NCBI RefSeq assembly: GCF_002220365.1
Contig: NZ_MTHB01000262.1
Span: 62,001 to 126,000, forward strand
Length of the DNA: 64,000 bases
Source: Caballeronia sordidicola
GTDB taxonomy: Bacteria > Pseudomonadota > Gammaproteobacteria > Burkholderiales > Burkholderiaceae
Direction of reading: 5' to 3'
The notes beneath the pieces are model-generated. The model saw nothing but the letters and a program-made list of their open reading frames with translations. It searched no databases and was not told the DNA's origin. Positions 26,004 through 35,385 of the stretch are shown piece after piece. A program made the translations under genes and the position numbers. Each line of letters opens with the position of its first letter. Within the stretch, counting starts at the first letter, position 1.

Positions 26004-26930
26004 TCACATCGAGGCAAGTGCCGCTAGCGTGTCACGCAGCCACACGTGCGCCGGATCGGCCTGACTGCGAGGCGGCCACGCGGCGAACAGCGTAAAGCCG
26101 CGCGCTTCGAACGGTAGATCGAAGATATCGAGGCGTTCGCGATAACGCTCGGCAAAGCGGGCTGGCAGCGTCGAAACATAGTCCGTGCGCGCCAGCAATT
26201 CAGGCACGAGCGTGAAATGCTGCACCGATAATACGACCCGGCGCTCGCGCCCCAGCGCGTCCAGGTGTTCGTCCATGAAGCCGTGAAAACTGCCGCCGCT
26301 CGTCGACACCAGCACGTGGCTCAACGCGCAATACGTGTCGAGATCGAGCGCAGCAGTACCGCGCGGATGCCCCTTGCGCTGGACGACGACAAAATGCTCA
26401 TCGAAGAGTTTGCGGGCTTTCATCGACGCCGGCACCATCCGCTCCGAGCCCAGCAGCAAATCGATTTCACCGCGTTCTAGCCGGGTCGCCATCGACGGCT
26501 GGTCGGCCACCACAAACGCGATCCGCACGCCCGGCCCGGCCAGCGCCGGTAGCTGCTCCATCAGCCGCTGGCCGAGCACCGCCGTGGCGTTGTCGTTCGC
26601 GGCAATGACAAAACTGCGCCGGTCCGTCTGCGGATCGAAGGAGGGTTGATGGCGCACGACCGCTTCGAGATTCTTCAATGCGAGGTGCAACGGCTCCATC
26701 AATTCGAGCGCCCGCGTGCTGCGCGTCATGCCCCGGCCGGTCTCGGCGGGAATCAGCAGCGGATCGCCGAAAATCTGGCGCAGCCGCGCAAGCTGGGTCG
26801 AGACAGCCGGTTGCGTCAAATGCAGCCGAAGCGCCGCGCGCGTGACATTCGATTCGGCCAGCAGCGCATCGAGCGACACAAGCAGATTCAAGTCGATACC
26901 GCGAAGATCAATCACGTTGATAGGTCGCAT
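26004..26930 (-). CDS. LysR-family transcriptional regulator
   Basis: 308 residues from the ATG at 26930. The N-terminal helix-turn-helix is LLAESNVTRAALRLHLTQPAVSTQLARLRQIFGDPLL, preceded by LRGIDLNLLVSLDALL as in the NodD/NahR branch. The effector domain covers about 90-300. It is divergent from the alcohol dehydrogenase-like gene at 27006, with a 75-base intergenic region that likely holds its operator. NahR-like members respond to aromatic compounds or organic acids; the ligand here is unknown. Confidence 0.88.
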   Translation of the reverse strand: MRPINVIDLRGIDLNLLVSLDALLAESNVTRAALRLHLTQPAVSTQLARLRQIFGDPLLIPAETGRGMTRSTRALELMEPLHLALKNLEAVVRHQPSFDPQTDRRSFVIAANDNATAVLGQRLMEQLPALAGPGVRIAFVVADQPSMATRLERGEIDLLLGSERMVPASMKARKLFDEHFVVVQRKGHPRGTAALDLDTYCALSHVLVSTSGGSFHGFMDEHLDALGRERRVVLSVQHFTLVPELLARTDYVSTLPARFAERYRERLDIFDLPFEARGFTLFAAWPPRSQADPAHVWLRDTLAALASM

Positions 26931-27005
26931 TCTATTAATTGATTTCAAGAATACGTACCCGGCACCTAGAGTTCAACTGTCCAACCGACCTTAAGGGGAA
27001 TACAG

Positions 27006-28094
27006 ATGAAAGCGTGGATGCTCGATGAACCCGGTACGCCGCTGGCGCTGCGCAATGAAGCACCGCCGGCGCCACGCCGCAACGCGGTGACAGTCCGGAT
27101 GGAAGCGGTGCCGCTGCTCAGCTATACGCGCGCTCACGTCGAGGGCAAGTTGCCCTATGCGTATCCGCCGGGACCGTTTTCGCCGGGGACAAATGGCGTT
27201 GGCCGCGTGGAAGCGGTCGGCGAGGGCGTGATCTCGTTTCACGTCGGTCAGCGTGTCGCGGTGAACCCGTACTGGATCGCGAACGAAACGGTACGCGAAC
27301 CGGCGCAAGTGCTGATCGCGCTGACGGGCCTTGGCGCCGACAGCGGGCCGATGCTCGCCGAATTTCCACATGGCAGCTTGCGCGAAGTGGCGCAATTCCC
27401 GGCGTCGACGCTGATTCCGCTCGATGGACTCGACGATCTCCCGGCCGAGCGCCTCGCGATCCTGGGCAAGTTCGCGGTGCCGTTCGGCGGTTTGCGGCGC
27501 GGACGGCTGGCAGCGGGTGAAACCGTGATCGTCAACGGTGCGACCGGCTACTTCGGCTCGGCGGCAGTACTCGCCGCGCTGGCGATGGGCGCGAGCAGGG
27601 TGGTTGCGCTCGGCAGGCGCGCCCAACCGCTGCAAACGCTGGTGGAACTCGGACGAGGCCGCGTGGTGCCGGTCGTGCTGTCGGGCGACGCGGCGCACGA
27701 CGTAACCGCGATTCGCGCGGCGGCGGGTGGAGGTGCGGACCTGGCTTTCGATATGGTCGGCAATGCAACCGATGCCAACGCCACGATCGCTACGCTCAGA
27801 AGCCTGCGCCGCGCCGGGCGCCTCGTGCTGATGGGCAGCATGCTGGTGGATTTGCCGATTCCCTATCGCGAGATGCTGCAGAACAACTGGGAGTTGATCG
27901 GCCACTTCATGTACACGCCCGCCGATTATCTCGTGCTGGTTGCGCTAGCCGCATCGCGCCAGTTGCCGCTCGCGTCCGTCGAACTGAAGACATTTTCATT
28001 CGCGGCACTGGAAGCGGCTATTGACGAAGCCGGCCGCATGTCGGGCCTGCAATGCACGGTGGTATGCGGTGACTCGCCGCAAGCGTGGGCGTAG
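27006..28094 (+). CDS. Alcohol dehydrogenase-like MDR oxidoreductase
   Basis: 362 residues, ATG with AAGGGGAA upstream. The GroES-like domain contains PFSPGTNGVGRVEAVGEGV, and the Rossmann domain contains VIVNGATGYFGSAAVLAALAMGA. The usual catalytic zinc Cys/His pattern is not obvious, so it may be a zinc-free member. It is the only gene divergent from the LysR regulator and is presumably under its control. A small-molecule ketone, aldehyde or quinone is the likely substrate class. Confidence 0.82.
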   Translation: MKAWMLDEPGTPLALRNEAPPAPRRNAVTVRMEAVPLLSYTRAHVEGKLPYAYPPGPFSPGTNGVGRVEAVGEGVISFHVGQRVAVNPYWIANETVREPAQVLIALTGLGADSGPMLAEFPHGSLREVAQFPASTLIPLDGLDDLPAERLAILGKFAVPFGGLRRGRLAAGETVIVNGATGYFGSAAVLAALAMGASRVVALGRRAQPLQTLVELGRGRVVPVVLSGDAAHDVTAIRAAAGGGADLAFDMVGNATDANATIATLRSLRRAGRLVLMGSMLVDLPIPYREMLQNNWELIGHFMYTPADYLVLVALAASRQLPLASVELKTFSFAALEAAIDEAGRMSGLQCTVVCGDSPQAWA

Positions 28095-28114
28095 CAGGTC
28101 GAAAACAGCGCCGT

Positions 28115-28720
28115 TTAGTACAGGTCGGTCTTGAGGCGTCCGGGCAGTGCGCGATCGTAGGCGTCGCTATCGAAAGTGGTGTCGCTTACGCCCTTCAGCA
28201 TGTCGCCGGCTGAGGGCAAGCTCGAGCGGTCGACGTGTTTCTCGCCGTTCCACAAGTCCGATCTCACGACCGCCTTCGAGCAATGGAAATACACGGACTC
28301 CACATGCACGAGGATCACTGTACGCGGCGGTTTGCCGTTCACGCTGAATGAGGCGAGCAGCTCGCTGTCGTCGGCAATCGATGCACGGCCGTTCACGCGC
28401 ATCATTTCGCCCACGCCCGGCACGAGAAACAGCAACGCCACTCGCGGGTCGTGCACGAGGTTCCTGAGTGTATCGATACGGTTATTGCCCGGGCGGTCGG
28501 GAATGGCCAGCGTATGGGCATCGAGGATCCGGACGAAGCCCATTGCATCGCCTTTGGGCGAACAGTCGAGCCCGTCCTCTCCCGCCGACGCCAGCATCAC
28601 GAACGGCGACGCAAGGATGAACGCCGCGTAGTCTTCGCTGATGAACGAAATCTCCTTGCGCACCGAACGCTCGTTCGGCTTGCCGTAGATATCTTCCAGT
28701 TGCTCGACGCTCGTCAACAT
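28115..28720 (-). CDS. Pyridoxamine 5'-phosphate oxidase-like FMN flavoprotein
   Basis: 201 residues, ATG at 28720 with AAGGAG upstream. The split-barrel FMN fold is indicated by FVMLASAGEDGLDCSPKGDAMGFVRI, then LAIPDRPGNNRIDTLRN and DPRVALLFLVPGVGEMMRVNGRA. This pattern matches the MSMEG_1061-type PPOX proteins, which are general FMN reductases or detoxifiers. The C-terminal part CSKAVVRSDLW is also typical. It is convergent with the dehydrogenase gene and apparently monocistronic. Confidence 0.88.
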   Translation of the reverse strand: MLTSVEQLEDIYGKPNERSVRKEISFISEDYAAFILASPFVMLASAGEDGLDCSPKGDAMGFVRILDAHTLAIPDRPGNNRIDTLRNLVHDPRVALLFLVPGVGEMMRVNGRASIADDSELLASFSVNGKPPRTVILVHVESVYFHCSKAVVRSDLWNGEKHVDRSSLPSAGDMLKGVSDTTFDSDAYDRALPGRLKTDLY

Positions 28721-28785
28721 GCTTCGCTCCTTCGATGATCCGGGTTCAGCCCATACATTAGCAGGCCCGGCTGAACCTAACGTGA

Positions 28786-29577
28786 CTAGTGCGGCGTGAC
28801 AGGATCGAGCCCCGTCTGCGTGACGACCGGCGCCGCCTCCGGCGAAGCCAGATACTCAAGCAGCGCTTTCGCTTCGGCTGGATGTTGCGCGCCCACCGGA
28901 ATGCCGGCGGCGAATCGCGTAATCGATTGCACGGACGCGGGAATCTTGCCAACGAACGTTATGCCCGGCACGGGCAGCAGCTCGCTCACCTGCTGGAAGC
29001 CAAGTTCGTAGTCGCCGTTGGCCACCACCGACGCCACCGGAATCTTAGGCACCATCGTAGCCTTGGGACGGATCTGGTCCTCCAGCCCCAAGCGCTTGAA
29101 CAACTCGTTCTGCACGTACACGCCGCTCGCGCTGTCGGAGTAGGCGACCGACTTCGCGTGCAGCAGCGTCTCCTTCAACGCCGCAACCGTGCTGATATCC
29201 GGCTTCGGCGCACCGGCGCGAACGACCATGCCGATGGCCGAATCGGCGAGTTCCACGCGTGAGCCCGGAATCACCTTGCCTTGTTTGATGAGGTCGTCGA
29301 GCGCGTAGCCGACCATGATCACCACGTCCGCCGGTTCGCCCCGGGCCAGCCGGTTCGGGATTGCTTCGGGGGCTTTGCCCATGGAGGGCCCGAGGGCGGT
29401 GTCGAGGGTATTGCCGCTTGCCGCGGCGAATTTTGGACCGAGGATTTTGTAAGCTGCGGTGAATCCGCCTGAGCTCATGACATGCAATTCGGCGGCATGC
29501 ACGGTAGGCGCGGTGGTCGCGGCTACCGTGCCGCCGATGAACGCGAATGTGGAAAGCTTCAGCAAGAACGATTTCAT
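28786..29577 (-). CDS. Orphan ModA-like periplasmic binding protein
   Basis: 263 residues with a signal peptide (about 1-29, ending TVHAAE). The mature protein is a type-2 binding fold of the molybdate-binding group: LHVMSSGGFTAAYKILGPKFA, GEPADVVIMVGYALDDLIKQG and YSDSASGVYVQNELFKRLG. The residues that hold molybdate in ModA (Ser/Ser/Ala/Val/Tyr) are only partly kept by eye. No permease or ATPase gene lies nearby, so it may work with a distant transporter or as a sensor. Confidence 0.8.
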   Translation of the reverse strand: MKSFLLKLSTFAFIGGTVAATTAPTVHAAELHVMSSGGFTAAYKILGPKFAAASGNTLDTALGPSMGKAPEAIPNRLARGEPADVVIMVGYALDDLIKQGKVIPGSRVELADSAIGMVVRAGAPKPDISTVAALKETLLHAKSVAYSDSASGVYVQNELFKRLGLEDQIRPKATMVPKIPVASVVANGDYELGFQQVSELLPVPGITFVGKIPASVQSITRFAAGIPVGAQHPAEAKALLEYLASPEAAPVVTQTGLDPVTPH

Positions 29578-29933
29578 GGATGACCGTAAAAAGTGGATGA
29601 GTCGATAACGTTTGCGCCGACGAAGTTTAAACGCATCGAGGGTGATGGTCGTTAGGGAACACCCCGTGTTATTCGGCGCTGAACGACGCGCAAACGATTT
29701 CCGGCTCAGCCTGACGATTAACTTACCGCGAACGCAAACGTTGCACTTTCAACGCCTTCGGCCATACCTGTTGGGGTCGTCTCGTTGAACTGTTAAATAC
29801 TGAAAAGTACGTTAGATAGCACGGTGATCGGCGGTAGAGTGCGTCATCGAAGGACATTTTTGGTTTGTCCTTAGGTCAATAATATCAGTGGGAAAAAGCA
29901 TGCCCGGCGCTACGCGCCGAGGAATGAAAACCC
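29578..29933. other. Regulatory gap upstream of the signalling cassette
   Basis: This gap holds two small dyads: AAGGACA/TGTCCTT at 29850-29872 and a tight hairpin CGGCGC-TAC-GCGCCG at 29905-29919 just before the micro-ORF. The left end should carry the promoter of the ModA-like gene. No other gene is seen. Confidence 0.45.
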
Positions 29934-30011
29934 ATGAAGGCGAATCGTATTATTAGCGTTGAGAGGCTGGTTCGCCGCGCACTAGACGTCAGTTTTCGGG
30001 GATATCAGTGA
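29934..30011 (+). CDS. 25-residue micro-ORF coupled to the next gene
   Basis: An ATG at 29934, preceded by AGGAA about ten bases earlier, opens 25 codons (MKANRIISVERLVRRALDVS...). The TGA at 30009-30011 overlaps the GTG start at 30008 by four bases. The basic, helical-looking peptide and the overlap suggest a translated leader. Whether the peptide itself acts is unknown. Confidence 0.35.
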   Translation: MKANRIISVERLVRRALDVSFRGYQ

Positions 30012-30238
30012 ATACCAAAACGCAATACCAAGGAAATCGTGCGTCGATAATAATCGATGCGGAAATAGTCCATATTGAAGCGATCATGTCTCGTTGTCTC
30101 GCGATGGGAGCCAGTGGCGCGATTTTTCACGCGAACTATTGGCGCAACCGTTTATTGACGCTGCGCGATTGCGGCCTGAGCCACACACAGGACGTCGCCG
30201 TGCAATCGCTTTTAAGCGATCTCGTGGAGTGTCACTAG
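30008..30238 (+). CDS. Small hypothetical protein of the signalling cassette
   Basis: 76 residues from a GTG at 30008. The sequence is largely helical (IIDAEIVHIEAIMSRCLAMG, LLTLRDCGLSHTQDVAVQSLLSDLVE), with no signal peptide or membrane segment. I do not recognise a family. It is likely real because it is placed between a coupled micro-ORF and the next gene, all running into a response-regulator gene. Confidence 0.45.
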   Translation: MNTKTQYQGNRASIIIDAEIVHIEAIMSRCLAMGASGAIFHANYWRNRLLTLRDCGLSHTQDVAVQSLLSDLVECH

Positions 30239-30253
30239 ACCAGGGTGCTTTGA

Positions 30254-30673
30254 ATGTTGAATAAATCCAGCGGCGGCCCGCTTGCATGGAAGTCGAAAAT
30301 CCGACCGCAGCAGTCGGCTGACAGATTGCGTTATTTGACGCTGGATCTTGCGTCGGATCCGCATGCTCGTGCGGCAATCGAGGCTTATGCCGATTCATGC
30401 GCGGCAGAGTTACCTTGGCTGGCGGATATTCTGCGATCACGGCTGGAGAGATTAAACCGTTCGGTAGACCGCGTTCAGGATCGGTTTCCAGGACATCAAG
30501 CGGGACTTCAGGAAGATCAGGTCGCTCCAATGCCGCTGACTTATTGCGAACAGACGGCGCGGCGTTTGATTGCTTTTGCGTGCATGTGCGCGCGGGCACG
30601 TGAGGATCACTCGGATGCGGCGTGGGATCACGTCATGAAAAGCTTTGACCGGATGCTGATTCAAATGCGCTGA
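30254..30673 (+). CDS. Hypothetical helical protein of the signalling cassette
   Basis: 139 residues, ATG at 30254, 15 bases after the preceding gene. It is rich in helix-forming residues (ADRLRYLTLDLASDPHARAAIEAYADSCAAELPWLADILRSRL) and ends FDRMLIQMR. No membrane segment and no known domain. It resembles small cytoplasmic partners of two-component systems only by position. The response-regulator gene follows after about 110 AT-rich bases, which may hold a second promoter. Confidence 0.5.
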   Translation: MLNKSSGGPLAWKSKIRPQQSADRLRYLTLDLASDPHARAAIEAYADSCAAELPWLADILRSRLERLNRSVDRVQDRFPGHQAGLQEDQVAPMPLTYCEQTARRLIAFACMCARAREDHSDAAWDHVMKSFDRMLIQMR

Positions 30674-30783
30674 TTTCGCATAAAAAAGTATAATAAAAAT
30701 ACAAAATAATCTGCCACCGGCATTCGGCGCCCAAGCAAAATAAATGACAAAGCCGTTTTGACTATTTAACGGGATATCAGGCA

Positions 30784-31482
30784 ATGCGGATTTGCGTGCT
30801 GGACGACGACCTGAGCCAGACGGCGTTCGTGGCTCAGACACTGACTGCCGCCGGGCACTTCTGCCAGGTTTTTACCGAAGGCAAGAGCCTGATCCATGAG
30901 CTGAGGCGTCAGCCGTACGATCTGCTGCTGCTCGACTGGAACATGCCGGAAATGCCGGGCGACGTCGTGCTGAAATGGGTCAGGCAAAACCTCACCACGA
31001 ACCTGCCGGTTCTCTTCCTGACGAGCCGCAGTGTTGAAAGCGACATCGTCCAGATGCTGAACGCCGGCGCCGACGACTACATCCTCAAGCCGGTGTCGCG
31101 GCCTGTGCTGCTCGCCCGTGTGGAAGCTTTGCTGCGGCGGATCTACATGCACCAGAACGAGGTGACCGAGGAAACCTACGGCATCTATCGATTCGATCTG
31201 ACTACCCAGACCGCACTGGTCAATGAAGTGGCAGCTACGCTGACGCAGAAGGAATTTGAACTCGCTCTGCTGCTCTTTCGCAACCTGTCACGGCCGCTGT
31301 CACGCACCCATATGCGCGAATCGGTGTGGCGGCAGGACGTGGATATTCCGTCGCGAACAATCGATACCCATGTCTCGCAGATTCGCTCCAAGCTGGTGTT
31401 GCGACCGCAAAACGGTTACCGCATAACACCCATCTATAGCTACGGCTATCGGCTGGAAAAAGTGGGGAATGAATCGTCGTGA
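30784..31482 (+). CDS. OmpR-family response regulator
   Basis: 232 residues. The receiver domain (about 1-118) has the acidic pair Asp8-Asp9 (VLDDD), the phosphoacceptor Asp51 in LLLLDWNMPEMPG, the Ser/Thr in LFLTSRS, and Lys in YILKPVSRP. A winged-helix output domain (about 130-228) shows LTQKEFELALLLFRNLSRPLSR and IDTHVSQIRSKL. Its GTGA overlap with the FecR gene couples the two. The cognate kinase is very likely the CHASE2 kinase two genes downstream. Confidence 0.92.
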   Translation: MRICVLDDDLSQTAFVAQTLTAAGHFCQVFTEGKSLIHELRRQPYDLLLLDWNMPEMPGDVVLKWVRQNLTTNLPVLFLTSRSVESDIVQMLNAGADDYILKPVSRPVLLARVEALLRRIYMHQNEVTEETYGIYRFDLTTQTALVNEVAATLTQKEFELALLLFRNLSRPLSRTHMRESVWRQDVDIPSRTIDTHVSQIRSKLVLRPQNGYRITPIYSYGYRLEKVGNESS

Positions 31483-32906
31483 ACGGGTTCCATAAAAACA
31501 GGCGCGGTTTGGCAGCGCATCAAGGTCCACGCTCGAGGCTGGATGCTTCAATGGCGCTGGCCGGCATCATCGCCATTGTTTGCTCGATCCAGCCGGTCTA
31601 CGCCAGACACGTGCCGTCGCAGGACATGACGCCCTATGTGGTGCGCGCGGACGATTCGCTCTACACGCTCGCCGATCGCTACATGCAGAGTCCTTCCGAC
31701 TGGCGGCTGTTGCGCGACATCAATCACGTTGCGAATCCGCGGCACCTGCAGGTCGACGCTCATCTCTTCATGCCCACCTCGCGGCTCAGGCAGACGCTGC
31801 TGACGGCTCGAGTGGTGGCGGTGCGCGGCAGTGTCGACAAGCTCGGCACGGCGGGCGCGCCAGCCATGCCGGTTAATGCGGGGACGCTGTTGATGGAGGG
31901 TGATGAAATCAGCACCGGCCGCGACGCGTTCGTTTCCATGCTGCTACCCGGCGGCTCGCATGTCGTGCTGCCGTCGAGCAGCCGGATCCAGATCGGACGC
32001 TTGCGTACCACGCTGCTGACCGGCGCGGTCGACCGTCAGTTCGACCTGAAGCAAGGCGAGGTCACGACCGACGTCACGCCGTTCAAGAACCCGCGCGATT
32101 CGTTCCGGGTCATTACACCGTCCGTGGTGGCAGGCGTGCGCGGCACGCGCTTCCGGGTGAATTACCTGGCGGAGCAAGATGCGACCAGCGTCGAGGTGCT
32201 GGCAGGCAAGATCGGCGTGGACGGCGCAGTGAACGGCGAGGTTAGTGACGCTTTCGGCCCGCAGCCGGTCAAGGGCGGTGCGCAGACGCTTGTGCTGGCC
32301 GGCTACGGCAACCTGACGCGCACGGGCGACGCCGCAGGCGCGTCGGTGCGGCTGCTTGACCCGCCGGATATTGTCGATCCGGGCAAGTTGCAGCGCGCTC
32401 CGCAAGTGACCTTTGACCTGACGCCGGTCGACGGCGCGCTCGCATACCGTACGGAGATTTCCAGCGACGCCGATTTCCTCGACCTGCTTCGCGACCAGCG
32501 CACGACAGGCCCGCGCGCGGCGTTCGACAACCTCCCCGACGGCAACTATTTCGTGCGCGTCTCGGCCACTGACACGCACGGCATCGACGGCTTGCCGCAA
32601 GTGTTCACCTTCAGCCGCCGTCTCGACACCACCAACGCGGCGGCTACGCCTATCGAAGGCAATGGCTACGCATTCCGCTGGCATGTCGACGGCGGGGCGT
32701 CGAGGGCGCAGTATCGGTTCATCCTGTCGAATCATGCGGACCTGAGCGCGCCGTTGATCGACCTGCTCGACGTGTCGGGCGGCGAGATGTCGGTGGCGCA
32801 TCTGAGCCCAGGAAAGTACTACTGGACGATTGTTGTCGATACCTTCGAGAACGGTCGGGTCGTGTCGATACCGAGCGAAGTCCGGTCGTTCACTCAAACG
32901 CGGTAG
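31479..32906 (+). CDS. Exported LysM-FecR domain protein
   Basis: 475 residues from the GTG at 31479. A signal peptide lies at about 25-43 (MALAGIIAIVCSIQPVYA). A LysM-like segment follows (YVVRADDSLYTLADRYMQ ... HLFMPTSRL, about 50-100), then a FecR domain at about 125-270 (MEGDEISTGRDAFVSMLLPGGSHVVLPSSS, TPSVVAGVRGTRFRVN). Two fibronectin-like or Ig-like repeats fill the rest (VTFDLTPVDGALAYRTEISSD). It is placed between a response regulator and a CHASE2 kinase, so it may report cell-wall state to the sensor; this is inference. Confidence 0.88.
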   Translation: MNGFHKNRRGLAAHQGPRSRLDASMALAGIIAIVCSIQPVYARHVPSQDMTPYVVRADDSLYTLADRYMQSPSDWRLLRDINHVANPRHLQVDAHLFMPTSRLRQTLLTARVVAVRGSVDKLGTAGAPAMPVNAGTLLMEGDEISTGRDAFVSMLLPGGSHVVLPSSSRIQIGRLRTTLLTGAVDRQFDLKQGEVTTDVTPFKNPRDSFRVITPSVVAGVRGTRFRVNYLAEQDATSVEVLAGKIGVDGAVNGEVSDAFGPQPVKGGAQTLVLAGYGNLTRTGDAAGASVRLLDPPDIVDPGKLQRAPQVTFDLTPVDGALAYRTEISSDADFLDLLRDQRTTGPRAAFDNLPDGNYFVRVSATDTHGIDGLPQVFTFSRRLDTTNAAATPIEGNGYAFRWHVDGGASRAQYRFILSNHADLSAPLIDLLDVSGGEMSVAHLSPGKYYWTIVVDTFENGRVVSIPSEVRSFTQTR

Positions 32907-32915
32907 GCGCGACCC

Positions 32916-35366
32916 ATGCCATGGCGCTTCCCCTTTCACAATTGGCGCTGGCTGGGGCCGTCCATTGGCAAGCGCTTTTTCCTTGAATGGGCGCTGATCG
33001 GGGTGGTGGGGGTCGCCGCGGTGCTCTTTGGCGTGATGAGCCCGCTGACGGAACGCGCCGGTTTCCTGTTCTACGATCAGTTGTTGCTGCACGCCGCGAG
33101 CCGTGCCTCGAGCGGCATTGTGATCGTCGCGATCGACGACGAAAGCATTGCGGAACTCGGGCGCTGGCCGTGGCCGCGCGAGACCCATGCGGCGCTGCTG
33201 ACGCAGCTTGCGAAGGCGAAACCGGCGAGCGTCGCGTACGACGTGCTGTTCACCGAACCGTCTCCCGGCGATGCCGCTTTCGCCGAGGCCATGAAACATG
33301 TGCCGACCTATCTGCCGCTACTTGTCGACCGGCTGCCCGTCAACCGGAACGAGCCCGCCGTGGTCGAACCTGCCCCGGTGTTGCGCGCGGCGGCGGCGGG
33401 CGTGGGCCACATCGACCTGGAAGTGAACCACGACGGTATCGTGCGCAGCGTCTCGCTGTTCGAAGGCAGCGGCAAGGATTGGTGGCCGAGCATCACGGTG
33501 CCGGTGTATCAGGCGTTGCGGGGGCCGGATGCCGTGCTGCCCGGCATCGAAACGGCGGCGGCTGACGCGGCGTTCGCATCATCGGGACCGGCGGGCGTGG
33601 GCGATCTGAAGCGCGCGCATCGGATGATGATTCCGTTCTCGCGCACGTCGCTGGATTATCCGCGGGTGTCGTTCGCGGCCGCGATGCAGGGAGCCGTTCC
33701 CCCTGAATTCTTCGCAGGCAAGATCGTGCTGGTTGGCGCAACGGCGGCCGGCCTGCGCGACCGCTTTGCCACGCCGATCTCGGGCGAAGTGGGCGAGCTG
33801 CCTGGCGTAGATATCTACGCGACTATCCTCGACGCGTTGTTCGACGGCCGCGCCATTGAACCGATAGGCGACGAGGCGGCCGGCTGGGCGAGCGTCGTGC
33901 CGGTTGGCATGTTGCTCGCGGCCCTGCTGGTGGTGTCGCCGCTGCAGTCACTCATGCTGACGATCGCGCTGGGTTGCGCCTGCCTGATTGCGAGCGCCTG
34001 CCTGGTGTATTTGCGCTCTCGCTGGCTCTCGCCGGTACCGGCGCTCGGCGGCCTGGCGCTGATCTATTTGCTGTGGAGCTGGCGGCGTCTCGAGGTCGCG
34101 ATGTCGTATCTCGGACAGGAAATGCGTCTGCTTGCCGCTGAGCCGAATCTGCTGCCGGGTCCCCACCCCAAACCGCAGGGCACGGCGGGCGACGTGCTGG
34201 AACGCCTGATCGCACTCACACGCCAGGCCGTGCAGCGCCAGCGCAACATGCGACAGTTCATCTGGGACAGCCTGAACAGTTTGCCCGAGCCGATCATGGT
34301 CTGTGATCGCGATGGCCGCATCCTGATGGTCAATGATCCCGCGCGGCTGCATTTTGGTCCCTTGCAGTTCGCCGACTTGTCGATCATGCAGCTCTTCGGC
34401 GAGTTCCATTTCGTGCGTCTGGTCGACGAAGGCAGCAGCGGTTCGCTGCCAACCGGCATGCAATGGCCGGAGATGCTCGACCCACGCGTCGAGCGGCACA
34501 CCGCCGTGATGATGCATGGCATTGAAGTGCGCGATCGCCATGGCCGCGATCACATGCTGCGGTATGCGCCCTGCACGACCAGCACGGGCGAATCGCTCGG
34601 GTGGATTGCGAGTTGGGTCGATATCACCGCGCTGCATGCTTCCGAGCGCCAGCGCGACGACATGCTGCACCTGCTGTCGCACGACATGCGCTCACCGCAG
34701 GCGTCGATTCTCGCGTTGCTCGATACCGAGCGGCCGCATATCGACTCCAAGCCGGCGATGGAGTTGATGGAGCGCGTCGAACGCTATGCGCGCCGCACAC
34801 TCGCACTGGCCGATGATTTTGTGCAGCTTGCCCGCGCCGAGTCGCAGCACTATAGCCTCGAACTGCTGAACCTGCATGAACTCGCAATCGACGCCAGTGA
34901 CGAAATCTGGCCGCTCGCGAACGCGAAGAACATTGAGGTGCGTTGCGAGAGCGAAGGTCAGGCTTACTGGGTTTTGGCGGACCGGTCGCTGATGACGCGC
35001 GCGCTCATCAACCTGCTCAGCAACGCGGTGAAATACAGCCCGCCTGGCACGCGCGTCGACTGTATCGTCACGGAGAAGCCGGGCGCAATCGTGTGTGTGG
35101 TGCGGGACGCGGGCTACGGTATTGCGCTTGAGCAGCAGGCGCATTTGTTCGAACGCTTCCGGCGCTTTCATCTCGATGGCCAGCCGCCGAGCGATGGAAC
35201 CGGGCTGGGGATGGCGTTCGTCAAGACGGTGGTCAGCCGCCACGCGGGGGAGATCGCAATTCAAAGCGCGCCGGACCAAGGGACTACGGTCACGATCACC
35301 TTGCGTGCACAGACAATCGAACCGCGCGAAGCGAGCGGCGAACAACCCGCTACGCAGAAGCAATAA
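32916..35366 (+). CDS. CHASE2-PAS sensor histidine kinase
   Basis: 816 residues. A first membrane helix at about 22-45 is followed by a periplasmic CHASE2 domain (about 48-300: IVIVAIDDESIAELGRWPWPR, LVGATAAGLRDRFATPIS) and three membrane helices (about 325-392). A PAS-like region lies near 450-570 (ILMVNDPARLHF). HisKA has His589 in LLSHDMRSPQ, and the ATPase domain has LINLLSNAVKYSPPG and DGTGLGMAFVKTVVS. It should autophosphorylate and pass phosphate to the response regulator at 30784. It starts nine bases after the FecR gene. Confidence 0.92.
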   Translation: MPWRFPFHNWRWLGPSIGKRFFLEWALIGVVGVAAVLFGVMSPLTERAGFLFYDQLLLHAASRASSGIVIVAIDDESIAELGRWPWPRETHAALLTQLAKAKPASVAYDVLFTEPSPGDAAFAEAMKHVPTYLPLLVDRLPVNRNEPAVVEPAPVLRAAAAGVGHIDLEVNHDGIVRSVSLFEGSGKDWWPSITVPVYQALRGPDAVLPGIETAAADAAFASSGPAGVGDLKRAHRMMIPFSRTSLDYPRVSFAAAMQGAVPPEFFAGKIVLVGATAAGLRDRFATPISGEVGELPGVDIYATILDALFDGRAIEPIGDEAAGWASVVPVGMLLAALLVVSPLQSLMLTIALGCACLIASACLVYLRSRWLSPVPALGGLALIYLLWSWRRLEVAMSYLGQEMRLLAAEPNLLPGPHPKPQGTAGDVLERLIALTRQAVQRQRNMRQFIWDSLNSLPEPIMVCDRDGRILMVNDPARLHFGPLQFADLSIMQLFGEFHFVRLVDEGSSGSLPTGMQWPEMLDPRVERHTAVMMHGIEVRDRHGRDHMLRYAPCTTSTGESLGWIASWVDITALHASERQRDDMLHLLSHDMRSPQASILALLDTERPHIDSKPAMELMERVERYARRTLALADDFVQLARAESQHYSLELLNLHELAIDASDEIWPLANAKNIEVRCESEGQAYWVLADRSLMTRALINLLSNAVKYSPPGTRVDCIVTEKPGAIVCVVRDAGYGIALEQQAHLFERFRRFHLDGQPPSDGTGLGMAFVKTVVSRHAGEIAIQSAPDQGTTVTITLRAQTIEPREASGEQPATQKQ

Positions 35367-35385
35367 ACGTTTTTTGGGGAACGAA

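Noticed and set aside
31944..33299. Long minus-strand open frame opposite the FecR and CHASE2 genes
   Set aside because: It lies antisense to two genes with clear domains and reads as His/Arg/Gln-rich shadow sequence.
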